A DNA stretch of 64,000 bases from Phragmites australis. Lineage: Eukaryota; Streptophyta; Magnoliopsida; Poales; Poaceae. Below the pieces are notes generated by a model that worked only from the letters and a program-made list of their open reading frames with translations, did not search any database and had not been told where the DNA came from. The stretch covers positions 9,283,001-9,347,000 of the forward strand of contig NC_084933.1 in assembly GCF_958298935.1 (NCBI RefSeq), read 5' to 3'. Each line of letters starts with the position of its first letter. Positions within the stretch are counted from its first letter, which is position 1. Below, one piece after another: positions 10,690 through 21,994 of the stretch. The position numbers and the translations under genes were made by a program.

Positions 10690-12127
10690 TAGCAGAAACA
10701 TACCCATCATCTGTAATAAGCATAACCTTTGTATTTGGGCAATCTTTCTGAAAATGGTCAACTCCTTTGCACTTGTGGCAAACCAAGTCACGTGAACGCC
10801 CCTGTTGACCCCATAGAAGAGGCTGCGCTACCAGCAGGCATCGCTGGGCAATGTGTCAATGGTGGAGTACTCTCATGCTTCTTACTTGTTGAACTGTGCA
10901 TTGCTGAGTTGCTTCTAGACTGAGTACTCTTGTTTGACTGACTTATGTTGTATGGCTGCCCCACACTTGTTGAAAAACGTGAACGGGGAGCAAACTTTGC
11001 ATCTTCACTAACTTGGCGCTCAGCTTCACGCGCTTGGTGCAACAACTCAATTGATTGGAGTGATTGACGATGCGCTTGATGGCATAATTCATACCAGCTA
11101 GGAATCTTACCATTATTTGCTCTCCATTCTCGCGCACATCAGCATGTATCATGATGGTCTCCATCTCCTTATGAAACTCATCAATTGATTTGAGACCCAT
11201 CATAACCCTGTCAACTTCTCAAACAGTGCGTGTTTGTAGTCACGAGGAACAAAACGTGTACACAAGTGTTGCTTCATTTGCTCCCATGTGATAATAGGCA
11301 ACTCATGGCGCTCTAACCGCTTGTGAACAAACTGCTCCCACCAATGTGTGGCATAACAATCCATTGGACGCAAGTAATAGCTTCTTCTCATTAGAATAGT
11401 TGTTCATCCAGAATAGCTTATCATTTTTCAGTCCCCATGTAAGGTAATCTTCCACATCCGTACCACCTGAAAAGACAGGAATGGCAAATTTGGGCTTAGC
11501 AATAAAATCCTCGTCGATGTCCTGTCTATGGTGATGCATGTTGTTGTTGCAGTTGCGGGGCTATCGCTCATCATAAGCGTCAGCAGGGAAATCGTCATTG
11601 ATGGAGAGCTCAGCGTCGTCAGCCCAGCTTCGTGCACCATGCATACTTACAGCAGCATTATGAATGCCTATGTTGACACCTACTCCTTAGGCGCCGTTAA
11701 AAACACTGTTGTCTCAACCACGCCCGAAAGCAACAAGACACACCGTTGCATCTTGCTGCACCGCCAAACGATGAGCTTGTCATTGTTGTCGTTCCTCATC
11801 CATGCGAATAGCGCACTCCTCCTCAGTCTCAGTGTGCTGAACAGCTTGAGGCTCGTGTACACTTGTGTCGTCAGCTCGTAGACCCCCACATACATGGAGA
11901 TTTGCAAACATCGCGTGCAACTCTTTGAAGTTGTTATTGATTTCTGTATGCAGCTGTGTGACCTCCTCCCCGAGTGTGTTCAATCCAGTCTGAACTTCCC
12001 CGAGCTCATCACGCACACCATTGTCACCATCTTGGAGTTACTTTTGCAGCATCTCACGCAGCCTAGTGTACTCAGACCATGAAACCGGTACATCCGGATT
12101 ACGCGGATCCTCCTCTTGTCCTGACAT
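10690..12127 (-). pseudogene. Element A gag
   Basis: The start is placed at the ATG at 12127 (MSGQEEDPRNPDVPVSW), which has a near-homologous layout in element C. A stop follows MLQK. The rest is split among several frames: TGLNTLGEEVTQLHTEINNN (coiled-coil-like) near 11960, CYATHWWEQFVHKRLERHEL near 11350, IDEFHKEMETIMIHADVREN near 11180. The CCHC zinc knuckle CHKCKGVDHFQKDC is intact at 10739-10780. The order N-terminal coil, capsid, knuckle is normal for chromovirus gag. Frame breaks make it non-functional. Confidence 0.82.
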
Positions 12128-12848
12128 GGCAAAAGCTCAAAAATACTGAGTGAAAAATATATGTAGATATAAATGAAACACTCAATGCTCACAACTCACT
12201 GTTCTGAAACAAGACAAGCTTACCGTTCCAAACTAAATTAAAGATAGCAAAAGTACACTCGTGACAGCGAACGATCAAGGACAGCAACACACTCACAATG
12301 ATAATGGGACTATTGCAACCAAGAAATGAGCTAAGAAGATGGCCAAACCAAGCTCGTATTGCAATAGTTTAAGGAGAAACACTAGCAATTGCTCGAAATA
12401 ACTGAGGGCACAAGATTGCACAAAATAATTTAGTGCACAAAATAGGAGCGGATAACTTGAAACTTAGAACTCCGAAACAAGAGGATTATTCAACCGAGCA
12501 CCTTTTTCTTTGCCTCTTTTTTCTTCTATTTTTTCTATTTTTCTATTTTGTACTGGTTTTACTTCTTTTTTTTACTCAGCTAAATACAAGATAAAATCCA
12601 AAATAGGAGTGTTGTATTAATAGAACTGATGCGCACAACTGAAAACAGGAGCAGTCCCTTGAGCAAATCAATTTTCTAGTCTCAAAAGGTTCAACGGTAT
12701 GCAAAGGATATATTGGTTCTGAAATAAATAGCAGCTAGGAATGACTTAAAAGTTTGTGAGACTTTTGTTTGTTGTAGAGGACAGAAAAACAAAATTAATC
12801 TACGGGTAAATAGCTCTCACCGAGTAGCCCTAGAATCCAATACCACGA
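12128..12848 (-). other. Leader and primer-binding site of element A
   Basis: About 700 bases of AT-rich untranslated leader with no supported ORF. Next to the LTR, on the minus strand, lies GTGGTATTGGATTCTAGG (12829-12846). It corresponds to the TGGTATCAGATTCC site of element C with a few changes, and marks this LTR as the 5' one. Confidence 0.75.
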
Positions 12849-13786
12849 TGATAAGGGGGCGGCCTGATCTTCTCAGGAAGAGCCGATGATAAAAAATGAG
12901 AAGTAGACGATGTCGCTAGCTGAACACTCGCACCAATGTACAAAACCTCAACTCTCCGGAATACACCCAACACACACATGTAGATGATCGTCACGAGACC
13001 ATGAGAGACGATCGCCAAGTCCCCAATTCCCAGCGGAACGACAACTTGACCTTGGATTGCAGAATGATAAACAATGATTGCCTAGTTCTCTCTGAGCTGT
13101 CCTCCCATGAATGCTGGTATGAAAGAACAAGCAATAGCTATGTTTCAATCTTATGCATAAAGTGGTCTACCTTCTATGGGCCATGGACTCTACGTTATAT
13201 ACTACCTAGGACTATGAAAACCGAATTGGACTCGTTACAACATAAAAAAGGAAACCTAAACTAGGACCAACATATTATTTTGACAACTGAGACCGACTCG
13301 ATACGAATTTGGCAATTGGGCTGGATCCGTTGGAAAGGCTATCAAATAAGCTTTCCAGCAGGTATTTACACAGCCCATTTCAACTTCGTATGAGAGACTT
13401 ATGGTACTTTTAATCGACGTCTGTTTGGCTGCAATAAACCAAGTCTGAGTCGGCTTCAATCTTTCATATTTTGCTGCTCCTTGATTGATTCTATGTACAA
13501 CTTGAAAGGAAAGTCTCCAATGCCTTCGGAAAGTGCATGTAAAGCTGCATATGACCTTTAGACACCTTGTGATAACCTTTTTCTCCCACGCATCCCTCAG
13601 CTCTTCTTTGTCTATGTGCCAACAAACAATGCAGCTCTTCTTCCTCTTGTGCATCGTATTTATCCAAATGACTGATCTGGTATTTTCTTGGCACGTGCTC
13701 TTGTAATTGGCCCAGTTGGAAACTCGATGCGTATATCTTGATCATTAGGTGGCGGTGAAGAATGTGTCGTAAGGTTGTCCTCATCA
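12849..13786 (-). mobile_element. 5' LTR of element A, with polyprotein tail inside
   Basis: 938 bases, TG...CA. Read on the minus strand it starts TGATGAGGACAACC, and that start is an open frame: DEDNLTTHSSPPPNDQD, then PTGPITRARAKKIPDQ (about 13785-13665). A TATATAAC box lies near 13193-13200 on the minus strand. It ends ...CTTATCA beside the primer site. A complete relative stands alone at 32601-33605, which confirms that this coding tail belongs to the LTR and not to internal sequence. Confidence 0.9.
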
Positions 13787-13791
13787 CAACT

Positions 13792-14540
13792 GGAGGCCAT
13801 CCACCCATTCTTCAATGTGTCCCAACCAAAGAGGAGAACGATGATCCCTCTTTCCATAACATGGATTCCATTTCCGTTGTCTACGAGTGTGATGGTCTTC
13901 ACGCTGGATATCTTCGTCTCTTGCTGTGGGGAATCATTTATGAACTTGGACATATGCAGAAGCCAATCTACAGAGGAATCAAGAAGCAGCAAACTGGATA
14001 TGTGGAATAGAAGGTAGAAGTCACCTCTATGACTACGAGCGCAGCAAAGATGAAGGCATGGATGTTTGTCGAATTATGGGCATTCACTTTGCAATGTCCC
14101 CAAGAGCCACCTTCACCGTCGGTGTTCGAGATGCAACACGTCAAACCATACCATGTCTGTAATCAATACAACCGCAAGATGGTCGACTCACCTTATGCCT
14201 ACTGTCCTCGGAGAACTCGTGGAAGTGATGAACCATTTGTGAAGCGCACCTTTGGGGAAAGTTCCAAGCTATGTGAGCAAGTGGCGCTCACTATGACTGG
14301 AAAATGAGATAGACTGCGCCTTATGGGAACTGGTAGATGTTCGTCATCACCTTGCTTTTGTCACATCACTTCTCAAGGATGAACAATGCGCCAATCAAGA
14401 AAAACCTGCAGAAGATGAAGAAGAAGCCATGTCTATCCACTCACCTCCACGCAAGAGAATCTATCTCAATGCACCTGCCATAGAAGAAGGATCAACCGAT
14501 TCTTTGTCAGGATCCCGCACTAGAGAGGAGTCCCTATAGA
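13792..14540 (+). pseudogene. Extra ORF of element B upstream of gag, cut by element A
   Basis: An ATG at 5304 opens a short frame (MVRQLLTVRNQ) that is cut at 5338 by element A. The plus-strand sequence resumes at 13792. After a one-base frame change a readable stretch follows (SFHNMDSISVVYECDGLHAG, then LLLWGIIYELGHMQKPIYRG) to about 14010. Further broken segments run to about 14540, including LLKDEQCANQEKPAEDEEE and IHSPPRKRIYLNAPAIEEGS. I do not know its function. It sits between leader and gag in the element's own orientation, so an accessory ORF is the simplest reading; a captured host gene fragment is the alternative. Stops and frame changes show it is no longer functional. Confidence 0.5.
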
Positions 14541-14815
14541 AGAGTCCCTTAGTGGATCGTATTAGTGTCGCTAGAGTCGAGCATCGATGTAATCATTAAG
14601 GAAAATAATGATAGTGTGAGAATTGTTATTGTGCTAAGTGTGTGATTTGGATCTTTTGTTTGTCGATGTGTGCTGTGCAGACTCATTATTGAATGCTTTG
14701 GCATCTTATCCACAGTCGCATCTTTAATATATAATATAATATAGCTGGATTTCCTTAGTTAAATCTTTTCCAATCTTGCTTATCTTCTCTTATCTTTCTT
14801 TCTAACCCTGTTCAG

Positions 14816-15880
14816 ATGGATAACACAAGAAGATGCCTTGGTGATAACAATGAGGATGATAGTAACAATAATTAGAATTCACCCCCGCCTCCTCCAATGA
14901 CCCTGGAACAATAGATGGCTATGCAGACTCAGATCTTGCCAGCTTTAGCTCAAACTATGGTGCATATGCAGCAGCATTAGCCAAATCATGTTCCTCAACA
15001 CCATCAACCATCAAAACTTGGAGAATTTAAGAGAACTCAGCCCCCAATCTTCAGTCATACAATAGAGCCTATGGATGCAGATGATTCGATCAAGGACATA
15101 GAAAGGAAGCTACAAGTTGCACAGTGCACTGACAGAGAGATGGTTCTTTATGCTTCGCACCAACTCACCGGTCAAGCTTTGGACTGGTGGGAAGCATACT
15201 GTGCCGCGCATGACAACCCCTCAGCCATCAGCTGGATGGAATTCAAAGCTAGTTTTCACACTCACCATGTGTCATCAGGAGACATTCGTCTGCAAAAGAA
15301 GGAATTCATGAGCTTGAAGTAAGGACCAATGACTATGAGGGAGTATGTGATCAAGTTCACTCAGTTGTCTAGGTATGCACCAAGTGAAGTGGACATAGAT
15401 GAGAAGAAGCATGAGCGCTTCCTGGAAGGTCTGAATGATACTATAGAGTATGCCCTACTGCCTCAAGAGTTTTCCAATTTCCATGCTCTGGTGAACAAAG
15501 CTTTAGTGGTTGAACACAAGCTTTGTCAACTGGATGAAAAGAAAAGGAAGATGTCACTCCAAGGGAAAAGAAGAAATGCACGTCCTTGAGTGACAACTCA
15601 TGTGCCTCAGCAATGTCCCATGTTCTGTTCCAACAATCAGTATAGGACTCAGCCTCAAGCACCTATTCAATGCTCCAATTTTCAAACACCCCATCCTACT
15701 CCACCAGCCACTCCTCAAGTCAAGAATAGCCCAGCTACTCCCGCCTCAAGCAAAGCATGTTTCCATTATGGAGAAGAAGGACACTTTGTGAACAGATGTT
15801 CGAAGAAGTTCCCAAATCAGGTCAACACCAACACTTCAAAGCCTACTCACTTTCAATCTCAAGCATGTAATGGAAATTAG
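14816..15880 (+). pseudogene. Element B gag (Tekay/Del-like)
   Basis: Starts at ATG 14816 (MDNTRRCLGDNNEDD), with stops soon after. Capsid-type sequence follows: PMDADDSIKDIERKLQVAQC, QALDWWEAYCAAH and FMSLK before a stop at about 15322, then MREYVIKFTQLSRYAPSEVD and FLEGLNDTIEYALLPQEF. The zinc knuckle at 15758-15799 reads CFHYGEEGHFVNRC: the second of the three Cys is Tyr, a G-to-A change, so zinc binding would be lost. At least five in-frame stops make it dead. It sits directly before the protease in the normal order. Confidence 0.88.
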
Positions 15881-15959
15881 ACCTCCACTCAGAACAACTG
15901 TGGACAACAGAACTTAGTCCATGGGAAGATCAATCATGTCACCGCAGAAGAAGCTTAAG

Positions 15960-18423
15960 ATGCTTAGGATGTGCTATATGGTATGTTCTTTTTCGACTCT
16001 CAGCCTGTATCAGTTTTGTTTGATTCTGAAGCTTCATATTCTTTCAACTTAGTTTGTTGCAAAGCATGGTTTGCCTATAGTTATGATGAAACACAGTATG
16101 CTTATTAGTTCTCTTGGAGGCAATTTGAAAGCACAATATATGTGTCATAGGATGAGTCCTAAAATAAGGGGGGTAGACTTTCCAGCAAACCTTATAGTTA
16201 TGGAATCTAAAGGCATCGATGTGATCCTTAGAATGGCTTGGTTAACTAAGTTCGATAGAGTTATAGAGTGTGCCAGAAGGGCAGTTCACCTAACCAATGG
16301 AGATGGAACCAAAGTTTAGTTTGTAGCTATTGTCCCAACAGCAAAAGCATGTTCTCTCAATTTACTTGAAGGTACACCCATTGAACAGATCAGAGTTGTT
16401 CGAGAGTTTCCCGATGAGTTGTCAGGTATGCCTCCGGATCGAGATATTGAGTTTATTATTAAATTGGTACTTGGTATGGCCCTCATAGCTAAAAGGTCAT
16501 ATAGAATGTCCGCTAATGACCTAGTTAAATTAAAGAAGCAAAGCCAAGAACAGTTAGGTAAATATTTTATTAGACCAAGTGCATCACTATGGGGAGCTCC
16601 AGTACCTTTTGTGGATAAGAAGGATGGTTCTCGAAGGATGTGTGTAGACTAAATAGCAGTCAATGATGTGGCTGTTAAGAACAAGTATCCATTTCCCAGG
16701 ATTGAGGATTTGTTTGATCAGATGAGAAGGAATCCGAGTGTTCTCCAAGATTGATCTAAGGTCTGGATACTATCAGTTGAAGATTCAATCATCGGATATA
16801 CCCAAGACTGCCTTCAGTACTTTATATGGATTATCAATGAGTATACTATCATGTCTTTTGGATTGACCAATGCACTAGCCTATTTCATGAATCTCATGAA
16901 TAAGGTATTTATAGATTATCTGAACAAGTTTGTTGTGGTGTTCATTGATGGCATTCTAGTGTTCTTTGAGAGGGAGAAAAACACAAAGAACATTTGAGAA
17001 TAGTGTTACATACACTCAGAGAGCATCAGTTGTATCCATGCTTAGCAAGTGTGAGTTTTGGTTGGATCAAGTCGCTTTTCTCGGTCACATCATAACTGCA
17101 GGTGGTGTAGTTGTGAAGGATGTGTTGAATTGGTTACCACCTACAAGTGTGTTAGAGATCAGGAGTTTCCTTGGTTCAGTAGGATATTACCGCCGCTTCA
17201 TAGAAGGATTCTCAAAGATAGCTCAACCTCTTACCTCGTTGCTATAAAAAATATGGTTTTTAGATGGATCCCAGCTTGTGAGGTAAGTTTTGAAGAGTTG
17301 AAGAAGAGATTGACCACAGCTCTAGTGCTAGTGCTGCTAGACATCAACAAGAACTTTGATATCTACTGTGATGCTTCGCGATAAGGACTTGGATGCATTC
17401 TTATGCAAGAAGGTCAAGTTGTGGCTTATGCATCAAGACAATTAAGGAAGCACGATGAACATTATCCTACGCATGACCTAGAGTTAGCAGCAGTGGTTTA
17501 TGCATTGAAGATTTGGAAACACTATCTTGTTGGAAAACGGTGTGAGATATATACAGATCATAAGAGTTTGAAGTAAATATTCACCTAACCGGATTTAAAC
17601 CTTCGTCAGGGCCGATGGATAGAACTAATCAAGGATTATGACGTTAGGATCCATTATCACCTAGGAAAGGCTAATGTAGTAGCCGATGCTTTGAGTCGAA
17701 AGAGTTATTGTAACTCGATAATGATTAAAGAAGGTCAACCTGAGTTTTGGAAAGAGTTTGAAAAGCTTAACCTTAGATTTGTGGTAGATATGGAAGCAAC
17801 TACCATACAAGTCGATTGCAACAAGAAATTCAAAAGGGTCAAATGTCTCCATTTGAAGCCTTATATGGAAGAAAGTGTAGAACACCGTTATTCTGGAATG
17901 AGACTGGTGAGAGGCAAGTTTTTGGTCTAGAAGTTTTACAAGATCCAGAAAAGCAAGTTCAGATAATTTGGGAGAATCTAAGGATTGCTCAATCAAGATA
18001 GAAAAGTTATGCGGATAATCGATGTAGGGATTAGCATTTGAAGTTAGAGATTATGTCTATCTCAATGTTTCACCCATAAGAGGTCTTCGTAGGTTTAAGG
18101 TCAAGGGAAAGTTATCACCCAGATTCATTGGACCTTTCAAGATACTGGATAAAAGATGGGAAGTAGCTTATCAGTTGGAGTTACCACCTCAGCTGTCAGA
18201 TGTGCACAATGTCTTTCATGTGTCTCAGTTGAAGAAGTGCCTACAAGTGCCTAGAGAGCAGTTACCAATGGAAGAATTAGATGTTCAAGAAGATCTCTCC
18301 TATATAGAGTATCTGGTAAGGATTATTGAAAGATCAGAAAGAGTGACCAGAACCAAAGTTATACCAATGTGCAAGGTGCAATGGAATCATCACTCGGAGG
18401 ATGAGAAAGAGAAGAAGATTTGA
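15960..18423 (+). pseudogene. Element B pol (protease, RT, RNase H, partial integrase)
   Basis: The protease site near 16020 reads FDSEAS where active enzymes have DSG. RT segments: GVDFPANLIVMESKGIDVIL, MPPDRDIEFIIKLVLGMALI, WGAPVPFVDKKDGSRRMCVD. The catalytic box at 16941-16952 reads FIDG instead of FIDD, losing an aspartate. RNase [42 protein letters not shown] (about 17355-17705). The integrase zinc finger and most of the catalytic core are missing: sequence jumps near 17710-17830 to QMSPFEALYGRKCRTPLFW, then the C-terminal tail LPPQLSDVHNVFHVSQLKKC. Many stops. Dead element with an internal deletion. Confidence 0.88.
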
Positions 18424-18497
18424 AGACGGAGTTTGCCCATCTCTTTTTCGATCTGTCTAAATCTCGAGGCCGAGATTCATTCCAAAGGATGTAGGTT

Positions 18498-19787
18498 TAT
18501 AACACCCTGATTTTTCAATTTCTTAACATTTTCCTAGATTTAACTAGGGTTTAAACAAATAGAATAGGATAAAACCTATCTTCTAAAAACCAAATCCAAA
18601 TTTGACTTAGGTTATATTTTGTTTGAATGTTTTCATGCTAGAGATAGGCATGTAGGGTTTTGTTTGGTTTTGTTTGTTTTAATGTTGCTTTATAAATAGA
18701 ATAAAAGTTAGAAAAGGAAGTAGAATTGGGAATAGAAAATAAAGAAAACCCCTAACCCAAACCCAACCCTTTCTCCCTCTCTTTTTTTCCCTAGTCCGGC
18801 CCGCACTTCTCTCCTTCGGCCTCAGCCCGAGCTGACCTGATGTCCCTACCTCCCTCTCGCTCAGCCCAGCTGGCCCAAGCATGCCCACTTAGCCCAGCCG
18901 GCCAAGCCGCAGCCCGTGCTCTGCACACCTACCGCTTCTCTCTACCGAAGACGCCCACGCCCAACCCGCCTTTGCCGAGCCGCAGACATGTGGACCCCTA
19001 TTTCAGGCCCATCTCGTACCGCCAGTCGGATTATGACTTTAGTCGAGCCGCACCGACCATCAAATCCCATTCGGATCCATGCTCAAATCAAAGGGCAAAA
19101 TCTTCTACAAGCTCATCTCGTGATCCCCTCTATCTCTTGCCACCATATCCCTAAGAGTATCACGTTTAAACAAGGAAAATCGAGCTCGGATTGTGCCCAC
19201 CGCCGCCAAACTCTAATCGAACTTGTCCTAGCCTACCCAAGCCTCCCCGCTGATATATGCGCACCTCTATACCCTCCTCGAAGCACCACATAACTTTTCC
19301 CCAACTTCCCGACAAGTTCCCAAAGCTGTAGCGCCCTCCCTGCAAAGCTCCATCACCCGTCGCCGAGTTTCTCTAGTGCTCTGTTGCCCCCTCCGATGTT
19401 GTAGCCATGTTTCTCGAGCCCCCATGCCCCTATTTCGCCGCTCGCCAGAGCCCCATACTTGTCGGATCCATGTACTCACCCTTGCTATCTCCCGAAATTC
19501 ATATGCTGCTCAGTGGAGGACTTTCAAGATGATGACTTGGTGTTCTAGGAGCGTGTTCCTCAGTCGGTGCCTGTGGAGCTGATGTGGTTGCCAATGCTTT
19601 CATTCCGCTGCCATCATTTAGTTGCTAAAGTTTGGTTATTAGAGTTGTTTAGGTGAAGTCTTTGTGTAAGAGTTAAACGGTTGTAAGTTAAATTGCTTTC
19701 CTTCACCTATGATGTTCTTATGTGTGTTAAACTTCATGGGCACACATAAGCCACACTTAGTTTTGTCTATTAAAATCGGGTGTGACA
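18498..19787 (+). mobile_element. 3' LTR of element B
   Basis: Starts TATAACACCCTG (TG changed to TA; relatives start TGTAACACCC) about 75 bases after the pol stop, and ends GGGTGTGACA. A TATAAATA box is at 18691-18698. A GC-rich section full of short spurious frames follows. Length about 1290 bases. The base pairs after the end (ATACT) would be the target duplication, but the left partner is lost with the truncated 5' LTR. Confidence 0.85.
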
Positions 19788-19801
19788 ATACTATAAAAAT
19801 T

Positions 19802-21238
19802 TGTGATGTTGTACTGGTACGGTCGCGGCCATAACACAACGACATAGCTTCATTGCACATGACATGCTATGATATGCATGATATGACCATGATTGATTCA
19901 TTACAAATATAACCACAAGAACAACAATATATAAATAAAACATATACCACAGCAGGTCATCTTAATTTTAAGGTTGATTAGTTACCAAACATCAACAATT
20001 ATTGTGGAGGTAGTAAATGTAACAAGTTAAACTGTAGCAATAACAACTACATTTACTTGCCTCTACTGAAGGGAGCAAAGCGCTCAAGCATGGTCCGGAG
20101 CGAAGAAAATGTTCACAAATCACCACTCAGCAAAAACCTCAATAAAACATTCATAACTGAAAGCAAAAGCACCGCTGCGCTGAAACCCGACAACTCCTTT
20201 CAAACTGTGGATCCAACGATCAATTCAATGCAGTAGTGCTAACTGTCTTTTATGTATCTTTTTATCTACTCAACCAAAAACATCAAAATATAGCATTTTT
20301 GAAATATACTGAATGAAAGCTACAACTTCCATGTAGACACCATAATTTTATGCTATCAATAAAAGGGCATAAATTGCAATGAAAGAAAAAAGATAGAATC
20401 TACCTCTAAATCCTGACCTGCAAAATTCTACAGAGAACCACCGACAGCACACTTTACTAGCATCTAGATTTCAACATTATCTACAACTTTTGTATTTATT
20501 ATAAAATTCATAAAAATAATCAATGCCTCTGAAACTATCCATGAACAGAAGCTGGATCCTGAATACAACTTTGCTACACAACAGAGTTCCAACCTCTTTT
20601 ATGCCCAATCCACTCGGCAAAAAATTATGCAAACATTACAACAACTAGGTCTCCACGTCCTCTACAACTGTCCTATTCATCAGTTCTGCAGGACAAACTG
20701 TCTATGTCATCTAAACCATCAAAACAGCAGCACTGCCTGATTGGACTGCTGTAGAACACCGATTGAGCGCAAATCGATGTTTTCCCCTAGATTATCCACC
20801 TCTAATGACAAGCCAAATACTTAAGATCACCCCAAAAAAGATGGGAAAGGTGGGGAATCCATACATAGGTTGTCCATGCAAGAACCCTTTCCTTTTTCCC
20901 TCTCAACTTCCTTCTTCTTTTCTCCTTTTATCTTCATGTCTGGTACTGTAGCACCACAACGGTAGGTGAAGGTGGCCAGGTGGGGGATGTATGGATAGGG
21001 TTGGGGAAAAAGGGGGACTGGATGCTATTTGGGCTAGTGTGGGGCCCAGGTGGGAGGTGGAAACGTCGGCATCCCTCTCTGGACAACCCGTCCATTGTAT
21101 ATTTTCCTTTTTTAAAAAACAATTCCGCAGTATGCACATGCTTTCCACCTTTCACCGAAACAAAGAAAAAACTCTAGGAATCCACCAAAACTTATGGAAA
21201 CGCTGAATTGACATTCTAGGACATTACATTATCCCCTA
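19802..21238 (-). mobile_element. 3' LTR of minus-strand gypsy element N
   Basis: The right edge is well placed. A polypurine tract (TTAGGGGATAA on the minus strand, 21239-21250) is followed directly by TGTAATGTCCTAG, the LTR start. The left edge is an estimate, close to the end of element B. The body is AT-rich with no gene; plus-strand frames within it are incidental. Confidence 0.65.
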
Positions 21239-21324
21239 ATTAAAAGGATTCATTCCTAAAGCTACCCACTCTGAACCCTTGGACAGAACAGATGACAATG
21301 AAAGGACAAAACAGTAAATAACAT

Positions 21325-21830
21325 CTAAACCTCACTAGCCTTGAAGAGCTTAGGGTACTTCTTCCACACTTGATTCTCAATTTCCCACCTTGCTTTGTAC
21401 TCAGACTGATTCATCCAAAGTACCTTCACATACTTGATAGTCCTCCTCGTGACTCTCTCGAATGAATCTAAGATATGCACTAGTCGACACTCAATAGTAA
21501 GATCTTTCTCCACCGTGATTGGCTCCAAATAAATCTTATGCTCAGGATCCCAAAATACATTCTCAGCATAGAAACAGGGAAGACATCTTATACTTCCCTC
21601 AATGATTCCAAAAACTCCAAACAATAAGCCAAACTGCCTACTCGGGCTGTGATCAAGAACGGGCTGATATACCTTAGACTAAGTTTTCCTAGGATATCAA
21701 ACCGCACTACGCATTTAGTGGATGACACTCTGAGAAAAAAAACCTGGTCACCAACCACAAACTCTAGATACCAATGTCAGGCCAACAAGGCCCCCAAAAG
21801 TCATCTAGGAAGACATCAATACAACTATTA
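21325..21830 (-). pseudogene. Element N pol C-terminal remnant
   Basis: The minus strand reads GDQVFFLRVSSTKCVVRFDI, then GKLSLRYISPFLI (about 21800-21660), the integrase C-terminal GPY/F-like region. After a frame break, KIYLEPITVEKDLTIECRLV, then VLWMNQSEYKARWEIENQVW and LFKASEV follow (about 21560-21330). This is the typical end of a Tekay/Del gypsy polyprotein just before the polypurine tract. Upstream pol is missing; the next sequence to the right is a different LTR. Confidence 0.75.
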
Positions 21831-21994
21831 GAACGAGCAAATTCCAACACGATTCGAACATGAACCTGGTATCCTGATCTGAAAAGGTCACCTACAACAC
21901 CCAATGAAGCCTCACCACTTCCTAATAATAAAGGAATCACAACCTATGCCGATATAGTCATCATCAACAAAAACAAAAACATAAAATTAGTAAG
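21831..21994. other. Unassigned
   Basis: Probable degenerate remainder of element N pol; no motif that I can support. Confidence 0.3.

Larger units (their letters stand above)
5339..13786 (-). mobile_element. Ty3/gypsy element A (chromovirus-like), nested in element B
   Basis: The boundaries are exact. The left flank ends CAACT (5334-5338) before TGATACATGG. The right end is ...CTCATCA (13786), followed by CAACT (13787-13791). This is a 5-base target duplication with TG...CA ends. The order on the minus strand is LTR (12849-13786), primer site, leader, gag (from 12127), protease, RT, RNase H, integrase, and a shortened 3' LTR (5339-5888). A solo LTR (8300-9757) lies within its RT. By eye the two LTRs differ at about one base in ten, so the insertion is old. 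Gag and pol resemble elements C and D. I favour a CRM-like chromovirus because polyprotein sequence continues into the LTR, but the clade needs a phylogeny. Confidence 0.88.
4780..19787 (+). mobile_element. Ty3/gypsy element B (Tekay/Del-like), split by nested element A
   Basis: Element B consists of a 5' LTR remnant (4780-5134), primer site (5139-5150), leader, an extra ORF, gag (14816-15880), decayed pol (15960-18423) and a 3' LTR (18498-19787). Its left part and right part are separated by element A (5339-13786). The 5' LTR remnant resembles the end of the 3' LTR closely: the same order of motifs appears at 4811-5134 and at about 19470-19787, ending in TGACA. The lineage call rests on gag (PMDADDSIKDIERKLQVAQC and QALDWWEAYCAAH types) and on pol motifs. 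It cannot be active: it has stops throughout, altered protease and RT catalytic residues, and a missing integrase core. Confidence 0.8.

Noticed and set aside
18840..19293. Overlapping open frames of 100-125 codons
   Set aside because: They sit in the GC-rich part of the element B 3' LTR; both frames are Pro/Ser-rich low-complexity and unsupported.
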